NCBI GenBank assembly: GCA_048268485.1
Contig: JBLWVL010000003.1
Location: 1 to 64,000 of the forward strand
Direction of reading: 5' to 3'
From: Oceanospirillum sp048268485
GTDB taxonomy: Bacteria; Pseudomonadota; Gammaproteobacteria; Pseudomonadales; Halomonadaceae
DNA length: 64,000 bases
The translations under genes were made by a program, and so were the position numbers. Below the pieces are notes generated by a model that saw only the letters and a program-made list of their open reading frames with translations, had not been told where the DNA came from and made no database searches. Shown here piece after piece: positions 1 to 8,033 of the stretch; position 1 is the stretch's first letter, and every line of letters begins with the position of its first letter.

Positions 1-201
1 TCCGTTTTCTGATCTGACTGCTTCCCTGCTAAACGCGCATGCGCATCTGCGCCAATAACCGTGCGCCTGTGCTCTTAAAAGCAATGGGCAGACACGATTT
101 CCATAATGTATTGGATTTGCAGCTTATCCAATTTCGCCGCACCAGTAAACCGAGCATTAAGTCGGACAAGCCGAGCACGTTTTTCTGCAAAACCAACAAT
201 A

Positions 202-221
202 TACTGTATATTTAACCATAT
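202..221 (+). promoter_or_regulatory. LexA-like operator, left half-site perfect
   Basis: The left ten bases, TACTGTATAT, match the left half of the classical LexA box; the right half matches at only about 4 of 10 positions. A TATACT hexamer that could act as a -10 overlaps the site, and it lies about 30 bases before the small ORF at 251. Integron integrase genes are known to be LexA-controlled at this position, so site and ORF support each other. Alone, the match would be weak. Confidence 0.3.
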
Positions 222-250
222 TAGCGCAAATATCACATGGAGGGCGATTT

Positions 251-322
251 ATGGCTAAAAGTCCATTTTTGGAAAGCGTCGGATTAGTAAACCTGCTATT
301 GCTGCCTGACCTGAACCTTTAA
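251..322 (+). pseudogene. Possible N-terminal stub of an integron integrase (intI remnant)
   Basis: This is a 23-codon ORF with a strong ribosome binding site (GGAGGG, 6-7 bases before ATG). Its first ten residues, MAKSPFLESV, resemble the characteristic N-terminus of integron tyrosine recombinases (IntI family, typically about 320 residues). After residue 10 the similarity stops, the reading becomes VNLLLLPDLNL and a stop follows. I found no further integrase sequence in the other two frames up to the terminator at 378-402. A LexA-like site lies just upstream, as expected for intI. I infer a deletion scar that kept the promoter, RBS and first codons. Alternatively it is an unrelated short peptide that resembles IntI by chance. 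No attC array can be recognised in bases 1-200. Confidence 0.4.
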
Positions 323-377
323 AAAGGCTTTGAAAGCCAACGTAGAAAATCATCCAACTAAAATGCAGAAACAAAAA

Positions 378-402
378 CGCCCGATCAATATCGGGCGTTT
401 TC
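378..402. terminator. Bidirectional intrinsic terminator after fumarase
   Basis: An 8-bp perfect stem, CGCCCGAT paired with ATCGGGCG around a CAAT loop, has TTTT on its right and AAAAA on its left. It can stop transcripts from both sides, most usefully the minus-strand fumarase gene ending at 462. Confidence 0.8.
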
Positions 403-461
403 TTATGGCTAAACCGGATCAGATCGCTCGTAGCAGAACACTTCTGATCCAGTAAACTGAG

Positions 462-1979
462 TTAAGCACTGACGTTTTTCGCAGCGATAATCTCTTTCCA
501 CTTGGCTGGGCCTGTGGTGTGCACCGACTCACCATTAGAATCAACCGCCACGGTTACCGGCATATCTTTCACTTCAAACTCGTAGATCGCTTCCATACCC
601 AGCTCTGGGAAAGCCAGAACTTCAGCGTTGGTAATAGCCTTAGATACCAGGTATGCAGCACCACCCACAGCCATCAGGTAAACGGCCTTGTTGTCCTTGA
701 TCGCTTCAATCGCAACAGGGCCACGCTCAGATTTACCGATCATACCCAGAAGGCCGGTACTCTCGATAACCTGACGGGTAAATTTATCCATACGGGTTGC
801 AGTCGTAGGACCTGCAGGGCCAACCACTTCGTCACGTACCGGATCAACAGGGCCAACGTAGTAGATAAAGCGGCCTTTCAGATCAACCGGCAGCTCTTCA
901 CCAGCGTTCAGCATCTCAACCATTTTCTTGTGAGCCGCATCACGACCGGTCAGCATCTTACCGTTCAGCAGAACCGTTTCGCCTGGCTTCCAGCTTTGTA
1001 CGTCTTCGGGAGTCACTTCATCCAGATTCACACGACGGGTACTTTCGCTGACTTCAAAAGTCACTTCCGGCCAGTCATCCAGATTCGGCGGTGTTTGCAG
1101 TGCAGCACCGGAACCATCCAGCTCAAAGTGTGCATGGCGCGTGGCCGCGCAGTTTGGAATCATGCATACCGGTAAAGAAGCCGCATGGGTCGGGTAGTCT
1201 TTGATCTTAACGTCCAGTACCGTGGTCAGGCCGCCCAAACCCTGAGCGCCAATACCCAGCTCGTTAACCGCATCCATAATCTCCAGACGCAGCTCTTCAG
1301 CCCGATTCTGTGGGCCGCGCTCACGCAATTCATGGATGTCGATCGGGTCCATCAGGGATTCTTTCGCCATAACCGCAGCTTTTTCTGCGGTACCACCGAT
1401 GCCCAGGCCCAACATGCCCGGCGGACACCAGCCAGCACCCATGGTCGGTACCGTTTTCTTAACCCACTCAACGATAGAATCCGATGGGTTCAGCATCACC
1501 ATCTTGGATTTGTTTTCAGAGCCGCCGCCTTTTGCTGCAACCTGAACGTCAACGGTGTTGCCCGGTACGATTTCGTAGTGGATAACTGCTGGCGTGTTGT
1601 CTTTGGTGTTCTGACGCTTACCAGCAGGATCAGCTAGGATAGAAGCGCGCAGCACGTTGTCAGGATGGGTATAAGCACGACGAACACCTTCGTTGATCAT
1701 GTCTTCAAGGCTCATATCGCCTTCCCACTGTACCTGCATACCTACTTTAACGAATACAGTAACGATACCGGTATCCTGACAGATAGGGCGCTTACCCTCA
1801 GCACACATGCGTGAGTTGATCAGGATTTGAGCCATTGCATCTTTAGCCGCAGGGTTTTCCTCTCTCAGGTACGCTTCGTGAACGGCCTGAATAAAGTCTA
1901 CCGGGTGGTAGTAGGAAATATATTGCAGCGCGTCCGCAACACTATCGATCATATCGTCTTGACGGATTACAGTCGTCAT
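462..1979 (-). CDS. fumA: Class I (iron-sulfur) fumarate hydratase
   Basis: The protein is about 505 residues and matches the two-domain, oxygen-sensitive class I fumarases that interconvert fumarate and malate in the TCA cycle. The N-terminal catalytic domain carries cysteines near residues 67 (RPICQDTG), 185 (GAGWCPPG) and 272/277 (PVCMIPNCAATRHAHF); three of these should hold the [4Fe-4S] cluster. The C-terminal beta-type domain starts around VNLDEVTPED, so alpha and beta parts are fused in one chain. I chose the ATG at 1979, preceded by AGGAGA; a GTG 21 bases upstream is possible but starts inside that ribosome-binding region. A TATAAT hexamer at 2164-2169 on the same strand is a plausible -10, giving a leader of about 180 bases. 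The gene stands alone and ends at a good terminator. Confidence 0.95.
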   Translation of the reverse strand: MTTVIRQDDMIDSVADALQYISYYHPVDFIQAVHEAYLREENPAAKDAMAQILINSRMCAEGKRPICQDTGIVTVFVKVGMQVQWEGDMSLEDMINEGVRRAYTHPDNVLRASILADPAGKRQNTKDNTPAVIHYEIVPGNTVDVQVAAKGGGSENKSKMVMLNPSDSIVEWVKKTVPTMGAGWCPPGMLGLGIGGTAEKAAVMAKESLMDPIDIHELRERGPQNRAEELRLEIMDAVNELGIGAQGLGGLTTVLDVKIKDYPTHAASLPVCMIPNCAATRHAHFELDGSGAALQTPPNLDDWPEVTFEVSESTRRVNLDEVTPEDVQSWKPGETVLLNGKMLTGRDAAHKKMVEMLNAGEELPVDLKGRFIYYVGPVDPVRDEVVGPAGPTTATRMDKFTRQVIESTGLLGMIGKSERGPVAIEAIKDNKAVYLMAVGGAAYLVSKAITNAEVLAFPELGMEAIYEFEVKDMPVTVAVDSNGESVHTTGPAKWKEIIAAKNVSA

Positions 1980-2397
1980 CTTCGGAGCATCTCCTATCAC
2001 GGTCTGTGCACTATTGTGCTTAGCTCCGGCAAACCGGAGTCTCGTTATTGAAGGCCTGTTACTAAGTCGTCTGCCCTAATTACAACACGCTCCGGCTGTC
2101 ACAAAGAGCTAAAAATAAAAAAGTAGGGCGCAACGCTATCATCAGATCCTATTAAGTCGCCGAATTATACACGATTTTCTGTGGCTAAGAGCTGTCCGTC
2201 AGCTCAACTTTAGACAAAGACATCAGGCATTTTCTTTTAACAAAAAGTTACACAAATCAACATCCAGACCACAGAATAGTTTGAGTCCTTAACCCAAACT
2301 CATAAAAGATACAATTTGTACCTTTGTTCAATAACGACCTTTCATAGAAACCTTGGCCAGTAGCCATCTCAATTACCCTTACTCTGTGGTCACATAA
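1980..2397. other. Intergenic region between fumarase and diguanylate cyclase
   Basis: This 418-base stretch separates two divergent genes. I see a minus-strand -10 candidate (TATAAT at 2164-2169) for fumarase, without a convincing -35 hexamer. There is no clear Shine-Dalgarno or promoter for the plus-strand gene, no RNA gene and no credible ORF. Confidence 0.4.
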
Positions 2398-3597
2398 ATG
2401 AAAACAATAAAATGCCCAGCGGCAAGAGAGCGTCACGAGCAATATTTGCGCATGAAACGCCTGGGTATATCCGCACTTTCTCATGGCATGCTGCTTCTGA
2501 TTTTAGCATTGGCCCTAAGCTTGGATCTGTTATCAGACTTTAGCTTGCTAAGCTTTTTACTTTTGACAATTAGCGCCATAGCAACTCAGGGGGCTTTCTG
2601 GCTTCTCTTCCATTTCCGAGTCAACCTTAGATTCAAAGATCCATCTCTGACATTACTACAGATGGCAGTCGCTATTTTGTGGTTCAGCGCTCTGATCAGC
2701 CAGTTACCCGAAATACGTGGTAGCCTGACACTGCTTTACATCATGGTGATGCTATTTGGAATTTTTCAGATCTCAATGTTTGAGTTTGCCTTTGTTGGCC
2801 TACTCAGTTTGGTCTGCTTTGGTGGCGTGATCAGCTCAGATTTTCATTTCCGGCCAGATGAAGTTAACCTGAAGCTCAGTCTGATGCAGTGGCTTATATT
2901 GGCCTCGGCGCAAACATGGATCGCTCTTTTTGGTAGCTACGTTCGCCGTTTGAGTGAACGCCTGAAGAGGCAACGTTCTGTCCTTCGCCACAGTAACCAT
3001 AAAATGCAGCGCGCTAACGAAGAGCTTGAGCAGGCGATGGAACAGCTGGATGAAATAGCAGGAACCGATGAATTGACCGGCGTACTCAACCGCCGTCGCT
3101 TCTTTGAAGAAAGCCGTCTTCGGCTTGAAAATAGTGAGCTGTACCAAGCATCTGCTCTTTGCATGATAGACCTTGATCACTTCAAGAGAGTCAATGACCG
3201 TTTTGGTCATCAGGCCGGGGATCTTGTGTTGGAACGTTTCTGCCAAATAACCCGGGAATGTCTGAGGGGCAGTGACCTGTTTGGCCGCTATGGGGGTGAA
3301 GAGTTTATCCTATTGTTGCCGCAAACAAATCAGGAAAGCGGTGTACAAATTGCCGAACGCATTAGGCTTGCTTTCGAGCAATACCCCTTTGATAGTATCG
3401 AACCTGGCCTTAAGCTTAGCGCCTCCATCGGTGCGACCCTCCATCGTTGGGGAGAAACACTGGAAGAAACATTAAAGCGAGCCGACAAAGCTCTCTATCA
3501 GGCAAAAAGCTCCGGCAGAAATCAAACTGTCTATATCTCAGGAGCACGAAATACCAATCAGGCTTTTGCCGGAAAAGGAAAAGCTGCCAAAGAGTAG
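2398..3597 (+). CDS. Membrane-bound diguanylate cyclase (GGEEF)
   Basis: This protein of 399 residues should make cyclic di-GMP from two GTP. Residues about 25-180 contain five or six hydrophobic segments, with no recognisable periplasmic sensor. A short coiled coil follows (about 185-220), then a C-terminal GGDEF domain with DELTGVLNRR and IDLDHFKRVND. The active-site motif is GGEEF at residues 299-303, so the cyclase looks catalytically intact. An RxxD inhibitory site (RGSD) sits exactly five residues before it, implying product feedback inhibition. Start choice is uncertain: neither the ATG at 2398 nor that at 2452 has a strong ribosome binding site. The gene is monocistronic and followed by a terminator. 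The sensed signal cannot be told. Confidence 0.9.
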   Translation: MKTIKCPAARERHEQYLRMKRLGISALSHGMLLLILALALSLDLLSDFSLLSFLLLTISAIATQGAFWLLFHFRVNLRFKDPSLTLLQMAVAILWFSALISQLPEIRGSLTLLYIMVMLFGIFQISMFEFAFVGLLSLVCFGGVISSDFHFRPDEVNLKLSLMQWLILASAQTWIALFGSYVRRLSERLKRQRSVLRHSNHKMQRANEELEQAMEQLDEIAGTDELTGVLNRRRFFEESRLRLENSELYQASALCMIDLDHFKRVNDRFGHQAGDLVLERFCQITRECLRGSDLFGRYGGEEFILLLPQTNQESGVQIAERIRLAFEQYPFDSIEPGLKLSASIGATLHRWGETLEETLKRADKALYQAKSSGRNQTVYISGARNTNQAFAGKGKAAKE

Positions 3598-3628
3598 CCG
3601 GTCACCTTGAATATTTCTCGCATCAAAA

Positions 3629-3662
3629 AAGGCCCGATCAACTCAGGCCTTCACTTTCTTTT
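3629..3662. terminator. Intrinsic terminator between diguanylate cyclase and cysQ
   Basis: AAGGCC pairs with GGCCTT around an 11-base loop, followed by a T-rich stretch on the plus strand and preceded by AAAAAA, so it can serve both convergent genes. Confidence 0.6.
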
Positions 3663-3689
3663 TATAACTAAAACTGTCTGCAGAAAAAC

Positions 3690-4526
3690 TTAATGTGTAG
3701 GCTTTACCAGTTCACTAAAACGGCCACTCCACAGGGAGTCCACCTTCTGACATACCACAAACTCAGGATTCAGAAGATTTGCCTCCTGATTGTAACGAAG
3801 TGGTTTAAGGTCGCCATCCAGGACACAACCTCCGGCCTGCTCTACTACTGCCTGAGCCGCTGCGGTATCCCATTCACTGGTTGGGCCAAAGCGAACATAG
3901 AGATCACTCTCTCCGGCGGCAACCAGACACAGCTTCAGCGAACTGCCCATAGGCACATTACGATACTCCGGCAACACCTCGCAAAACGACTGCAGACGTT
4001 CTGCGCCATGGGAACGACTACCGACAATCCGCCAGCATTCCGGCTGATAGCCCGAGTCCAGTGCTAACCGAACAGGCTTTTCATCAGCATATTGAGCATA
4101 AGCTCCGACGCCTTCAGCACCGGTATACATCCAATCTTTGACCGGTGCATAAACCACACCGAGTACCGGCTTGCCCTTTTCGATTAAGGCGATATTAACG
4201 GTAAATTCACCATTACGTTTAACAAACTCTTTGGTACCGTCCAGCGGGTCCACCAACCAGTATCGCTGCCAGTTTTTACGCTCAATCCAAGGGATTTCAC
4301 CACTCTCTTCCGACAACACAGGTATATCAGGTGTCAGCTGCCTGAGCCTCTGCTCAATACAGTGGTGGGCAGCCAGATCAGCACGGGTCAGGGGGCTGTT
4401 ATCTGCTTTGTATTCCACCCCAGGATCCTCCTCCTGGTAGACCTTCATAATGGCTTCACCTGCAATACGGGATAAGGTTTCTATCTCAGGTATAAGCTGT
4501 TTCAGTTCGGCTGGAGATATAGTCAT
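3690..4526 (-). CDS. cysQ: 3'(2'),5'-bisphosphate nucleotidase CysQ
   Basis: A 278-residue member of the inositol-monophosphatase superfamily. CysQ hydrolyses 3'-phosphoadenosine 5'-phosphate to AMP, removing the toxic by-product of sulfate assimilation and of phosphopantetheine transfer. The metal-binding motifs are visible: EESGE (about residues 73-77), WLVDPLDGTKEFV (about 91-103) and WDTAAAQAVVEQAGG (about 218-232). KRNGEFTVNIALIE is typical of CysQ rather than SuhB. The start at 4526 is supported by AAGGA six bases upstream. It reads away from the prenyltransferase gene with a 33-base gap, so the two may be co-transcribed. Confidence 0.93.
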   Translation of the reverse strand: MTISPAELKQLIPEIETLSRIAGEAIMKVYQEEDPGVEYKADNSPLTRADLAAHHCIEQRLRQLTPDIPVLSEESGEIPWIERKNWQRYWLVDPLDGTKEFVKRNGEFTVNIALIEKGKPVLGVVYAPVKDWMYTGAEGVGAYAQYADEKPVRLALDSGYQPECWRIVGSRSHGAERLQSFCEVLPEYRNVPMGSSLKLCLVAAGESDLYVRFGPTSEWDTAAAQAVVEQAGGCVLDGDLKPLRYNQEANLLNPEFVVCQKVDSLWSGRFSELVKPTH

Positions 4527-4559
4527 TGTCTGTCCTTAACCATGGCAGTATTGAAGATC

Positions 4560-5477
4560 TCAGAAAAGATAGCTAAGCAGTAGTAGCGTACCAAAAACTG
4601 CGTGGAAACGTCCGGTGAGAGGAGTAATCATTAAACGATCCTGGGCAGAGGCCTTCAATAGCTTCCAGGGCGCTCTCAGCACCAGAACACTAACCAGAAC
4701 CAGTCCAGTAAAAGGCATAATTTCGAGTAGCCATAAGGCTATCGCAGAAAGATAAGCCAACCCAACCATCATACGGTACAAGCATACGGCAGGCTTGTAA
4801 CCAATACGAACAGTAAGGGTGTTCTGACCAACAGCTTTATCACTTTCGTAATCTCTCAGCTCGTTACTCAGCAGCAATAGAGAGGTAAGAATACTCAGAG
4901 GAATCGCCTGAACCAGATAAGTCAGCTTAAGCTGCCCTCCCATTACAAAAGCAGATCCGGCAATCATCAGAATACCCATCATAAAAAAGACGACAGGAAC
5001 ACCCAGTCCACGGTTCTTATAGTTGACAGGCTCCTGAGTATAGAAGTAAGCCCCTGCTAACCCGATAAAGCAGATCCAAAAAAGATCCAGCCCTCGCAAA
5101 CTGATTAAGAATAAGCCGATCAGAATTGCCGCCAGGAAGCAGAAAAGGCCCAGCCGGAAATTCCGGGTAATCGACCAGGCAATCCGCTGCTTTTCATCCT
5201 CTGTGGCATCAGGAAAACGCTGATCCAACTCACCAATATCGGAATGGTCGTTAATCAGGTTCACGGCGAATTGCAGAAAAATTCCGCCAACCAGAATCAG
5301 AGCCGCATATAGAAAAGGAGCATTGCTATCCTGCCAACCAAGGACAATACCCTGCAGGCAGGACAGTACAGCAACCACCAGGGAAAAAGGGCGGGCAGCC
5401 TTCAGCAACTGATATTTTTCCGGGTTGCTATGTCTACTACCCAGTGCGTGCCTGTTGCCAAGCGTTTGCGCGGTCAT
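4560..5477 (-). CDS. UbiA-superfamily (MenA-like) prenyltransferase
   Basis: The 305-residue integral membrane protein has about eight or nine hydrophobic segments. It carries the two aspartate-rich motifs of UbiA prenyltransferases: NLINDHSD near residue 76 and RDYESDK near residue 209. These bind the magnesium-diphosphate of a polyprenyl donor. Overall it resembles 1,4-dihydroxy-2-naphthoate polyprenyltransferase (MenA) more than UbiA, yet no other menaquinone gene lies here and such bacteria normally use ubiquinone, so the acceptor is unknown. AAGGA lies six bases before the ATG. It is followed by cysQ and preceded by trhP on the same strand, without an obvious shared pathway. Confidence 0.8.
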   Translation of the reverse strand: MTAQTLGNRHALGSRHSNPEKYQLLKAARPFSLVVAVLSCLQGIVLGWQDSNAPFLYAALILVGGIFLQFAVNLINDHSDIGELDQRFPDATEDEKQRIAWSITRNFRLGLFCFLAAILIGLFLISLRGLDLFWICFIGLAGAYFYTQEPVNYKNRGLGVPVVFFMMGILMIAGSAFVMGGQLKLTYLVQAIPLSILTSLLLLSNELRDYESDKAVGQNTLTVRIGYKPAVCLYRMMVGLAYLSAIALWLLEIMPFTGLVLVSVLVLRAPWKLLKASAQDRLMITPLTGRFHAVFGTLLLLSYLF

Positions 5478-5597
5478 GCTTTTTCCTTAAATCCTGCTAC
5501 TTATAAACGTCATCAAAACCTATATCAGGCAAATTTTACCGATAAAAGCAGCAGAGATCGGTTGTTTTTTGTTGCTTATTCAAGGGGTTAGCAGTGA

Positions 5598-6983
5598 CTA
5601 TTTCAGATCACGCATCAAAAGAGCGTATTCAAGATCCGCCTCGTTAAGTCCTGTTCCGTCCAACTCGAATCTGACAATATGCCCATTACCAGGGGCAACC
5701 TGCATATCCTGGCCTTTACGGTTTTCCATCTGTTGCAGCTGAAAACGGCGGTTACCACCTGGCAGCATCAGTTCCAGCATATCACCGGTTTCAAAGCGAT
5801 TTTTCACATCGATCTCCAGCACATTGCGCTGATTATCAAAGCTCATCACCTCACCCACAAACTGCTGGTTAACACCGATGGAGTTACCGGTCTCATAGTT
5901 CTGGTACTCATCATGAACATGGCGGCGGTAGAAGCCTTCGGTATAACCACGGTGCGCCATATTCTCCAGGGTATCCATCAGGCTCATATCGAACGGACGA
6001 CCGGCAACCGCGTCATCAATCGCTTTACGGTAGACCTGGGCAGTACGTGCAACGTAATAATGAGACTTGGTACGGCCTTCGATCTTCAGTGAGTGAATCC
6101 CCATTTTAGTCAGGCGTTCAACATGCTGTACCGCACGCAGATCTTTGGAGTTCATGATGTAGGTGCCATGCTCATCTTCAAACACCGGCATCATCTCTCC
6201 CGGGCGGGATGCTTCTTCAATCAGAGCTGACAATCCCTGACTATTTTCATCATGGTGCATAGCGCCCGGTGACGGCATTGAACCAGAGTCCATGGAAGGA
6301 TCCCAAACGCCCGCTGATTGCTCCACCTGAGAAACAGGGATCAGGTCACCAGTCGCATCGACCTGAGTCTGAATCGTGTTGTAGTTCCAGCGGCAGGCAT
6401 TAGTGCAGGTCCCCTGATTGGGATCACGATGATTGAAGTAACCAGATAGCAGACAACGGCCGGAATAGGCGATACATAGCGCACCATGAACGAAAGTTTC
6501 CAACTCCAGTTCAGGGCATTCATTACGGATCTCTTCGATCTCTTCCAGCGAAAGCTCGCGGGATAGAATAATGCGCTCGACCCCTTGCTTATGCCAGAAC
6601 TTAGCCGCCGCAAAATTCACCACATTAGCCTGAACAGACAAATGAATAACTTGATCAGGCCAACGCTCACGTACCATCATAATCAGACCCGGATCTGACA
6701 TAATCAGCGCATCCGGTTTCATCTCAATGATGGGAGCCATATCGTTCAAGTAGGTCCGCACTTTGGTATTATGCGGAGCAATATTACTCGCCACATAAAA
6801 CTGTTTACCCCGATCATGGGCGTACTGAATACCTTTCTCCAGATTATCCAGTTTAAAATCGTTATTTCGGACACGAAGACTGTAACGGGGCTGCCCTGCA
6901 TAGACCGCATCTGCACCATAGGCAAAAGCGTAACGCATGTTTTTAAAGGTACCCGCCGGGGAAAGAAGCTCAGGCTTAAACAT
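5598..6983 (-). CDS. trhP: tRNA 5-hydroxyuridine synthesis protein TrhP (YegQ, U32 family)
   Basis: This U32 'peptidase' family protein (about 461 residues) matches YegQ/TrhP. TrhP makes 5-hydroxyuridine at tRNA position 34 in a prephenate-dependent pathway, together with TrhO. It begins with MFKPELLSPAGTFKNM and has an N-terminal TIM-barrel-like half. The family signature lies near residues 160-200, with HGALC, SGRCLLS and GTCTNACRW; these four cysteines are expected to bind an iron-sulfur cluster. The ATG at 6983 is preceded by GAGG. A start 108 bases further upstream would add a low-complexity extension unlike the family and was rejected. An insertion rich in acidic and small residues lies around residues 215-255. 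Confidence 0.9.
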   Translation of the reverse strand: MFKPELLSPAGTFKNMRYAFAYGADAVYAGQPRYSLRVRNNDFKLDNLEKGIQYAHDRGKQFYVASNIAPHNTKVRTYLNDMAPIIEMKPDALIMSDPGLIMMVRERWPDQVIHLSVQANVVNFAAAKFWHKQGVERIILSRELSLEEIEEIRNECPELELETFVHGALCIAYSGRCLLSGYFNHRDPNQGTCTNACRWNYNTIQTQVDATGDLIPVSQVEQSAGVWDPSMDSGSMPSPGAMHHDENSQGLSALIEEASRPGEMMPVFEDEHGTYIMNSKDLRAVQHVERLTKMGIHSLKIEGRTKSHYYVARTAQVYRKAIDDAVAGRPFDMSLMDTLENMAHRGYTEGFYRRHVHDEYQNYETGNSIGVNQQFVGEVMSFDNQRNVLEIDVKNRFETGDMLELMLPGGNRRFQLQQMENRKGQDMQVAPGNGHIVRFELDGTGLNEADLEYALLMRDLK

Positions 6984-7262
6984 ATCAACCTCTTCGGTGT
7001 CTGGTTGCAGGCCAGATCCACCCTTTGAGAAAACGCGCACTGCAAGCGTAAATCGAAAGCTGGCGATTCTACCACAGGCACTATCAGACAACAGTCTAAA
7101 CCCATAGTTTTAGTAGTGGTTAATCAGATTAAGACCACTATTTTCTCTATAACTGTCATACCCTAGCAATAAAATAGTAACTTTATCGACATATGTCTTT
7201 TGTAGGCTGTTAGCCAGTTTAGATTCAATATGCCTACTTGCCTGATATAAAAGGAAATCGAT

Positions 7263-7820
7263 ATGAAAATCAAAGCATTAGCTAAAGCTCTTCTGATTAC
7301 TGGTGCAATTGCAGGTGTGTCTGCTTGTGCCCAAATGGATACGGCACATAACAGTGCACAGGAACAGATGCAGCAGGCTAACGCCTTGTATGAAGTACAT
7401 CATGATGATGGACGTATCTATTTTTTCTATGACAAGCCCACCTATGCTCATTTTCTGCAGCACGGTGAAACGCCCTATGCCTTTAAGCGTATTGCGTCCG
7501 GCCCCAACGGTGAAACCCTGGTCTTTGGACTCAACGGGAAAGACAAAAAGAAACGTTCCGGTGTAGCAAGTGTTGATATGTATGACGGTAAACTGACTCC
7601 AGATACCTTCTACGGTGAGATGCGTGCTGAGGGCCGTATCTATGTATTCTCAACTCTGGAAGATATGCAGAATGTGCGTGCTACCGGTGAAGCGCCTTAT
7701 CGCTTTACTCAAATTGGCGATGGCCCGAATGGCGAGACGGTTGTTTACGTACTGAATAACAGCAACAAGAAAAAGCGCCCTGATGCACTGATCGCTCAGT
7801 TCAAAGCACAATACCAGTAA
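7263..7820 (+). CDS. Lipoprotein with two tandem 55-residue repeats
   Basis: A 185-residue secreted lipoprotein of unknown function. The N-terminus is a lipoprotein signal peptide ending in VSAC, with the lipidated cysteine at residue 22. The mature protein is an internal duplication. Repeat 1 (about 43-100) contains GRIYFFYDKP, GETPYAFKRI, GPNGETLVFGLN and KDKKKR. Repeat 2 (about 118-173) contains GRIYVFSTLE, GEAPYRFTQI, GPNGETVVYVLN and NKKKRP. The sequence after the cysteine begins AQMD, so there is no Asp at +2 and the Lol rule predicts outer-membrane sorting. AAGGA lies eight bases before the start. The gene is monocistronic and ends at a strong UUCG-loop terminator. I do not recognise an assigned function. 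Confidence 0.85.
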   Translation: MKIKALAKALLITGAIAGVSACAQMDTAHNSAQEQMQQANALYEVHHDDGRIYFFYDKPTYAHFLQHGETPYAFKRIASGPNGETLVFGLNGKDKKKRSGVASVDMYDGKLTPDTFYGEMRAEGRIYVFSTLEDMQNVRATGEAPYRFTQIGDGPNGETVVYVLNNSNKKKRPDALIAQFKAQYQ

Positions 7821-7858
7821 GCAATTACCCTCTTTAAGAGGGAGAAGACTTGCGCTTG

Positions 7859-7882
7859 AAACCAGCTTCGGCTGGTTTTTTT
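7859..7882 (+). terminator. UUCG tetraloop terminator after the lipoprotein gene
   Basis: AAACCAGC and GCTGGTTT form an 8-bp stem closed by a C(TTCG)G tetraloop and followed by seven T residues. It is a textbook intrinsic terminator. Confidence 0.9.
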
Positions 7883-7945
7883 GAGCCCAAAATTCGCTGT
7901 CAGAGATCAGAAGCTAATACTGGCTAAGTACAAAACAGGCAATAA

Positions 7946-7971
7946 AAAAGGCGACCCTAGGGCCGCCTTTT
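7946..7971. terminator. Terminator of the sdh-suc operon
   Basis: AAAAGGCG pairs with CGCCTTTT, with an inner CCC/GGG extension. On the minus strand the hairpin is followed by a T-run, fitting the end of sucD at 8034. Confidence 0.8.
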
Positions 7972-8033
7972 GGTGTGCTTACGCACAGTAATTATCAGTC
8001 TTAACCAATAATTACCACTTACTCAAAGTAAGC

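Noticed and set aside
1..200. Possible attI/attC sites upstream of the integrase stub
   Set aside because: I looked for GTTRRRY and RYYYAAC core pairs with flanking inverted repeats and found no convincing site; only the palindrome GCGCATGCGC near base 36 stands out.
2257..2484. Open frame of 75 codons on the minus strand at the start of the diguanylate cyclase gene
   Set aside because: It overlaps the 5' end of a well-supported gene on the other strand and has no start signals.
6984..7091. N-terminal extension of TrhP
   Set aside because: The extra 36 residues are not family-like, and GAGG is correctly placed before the ATG at 6983.
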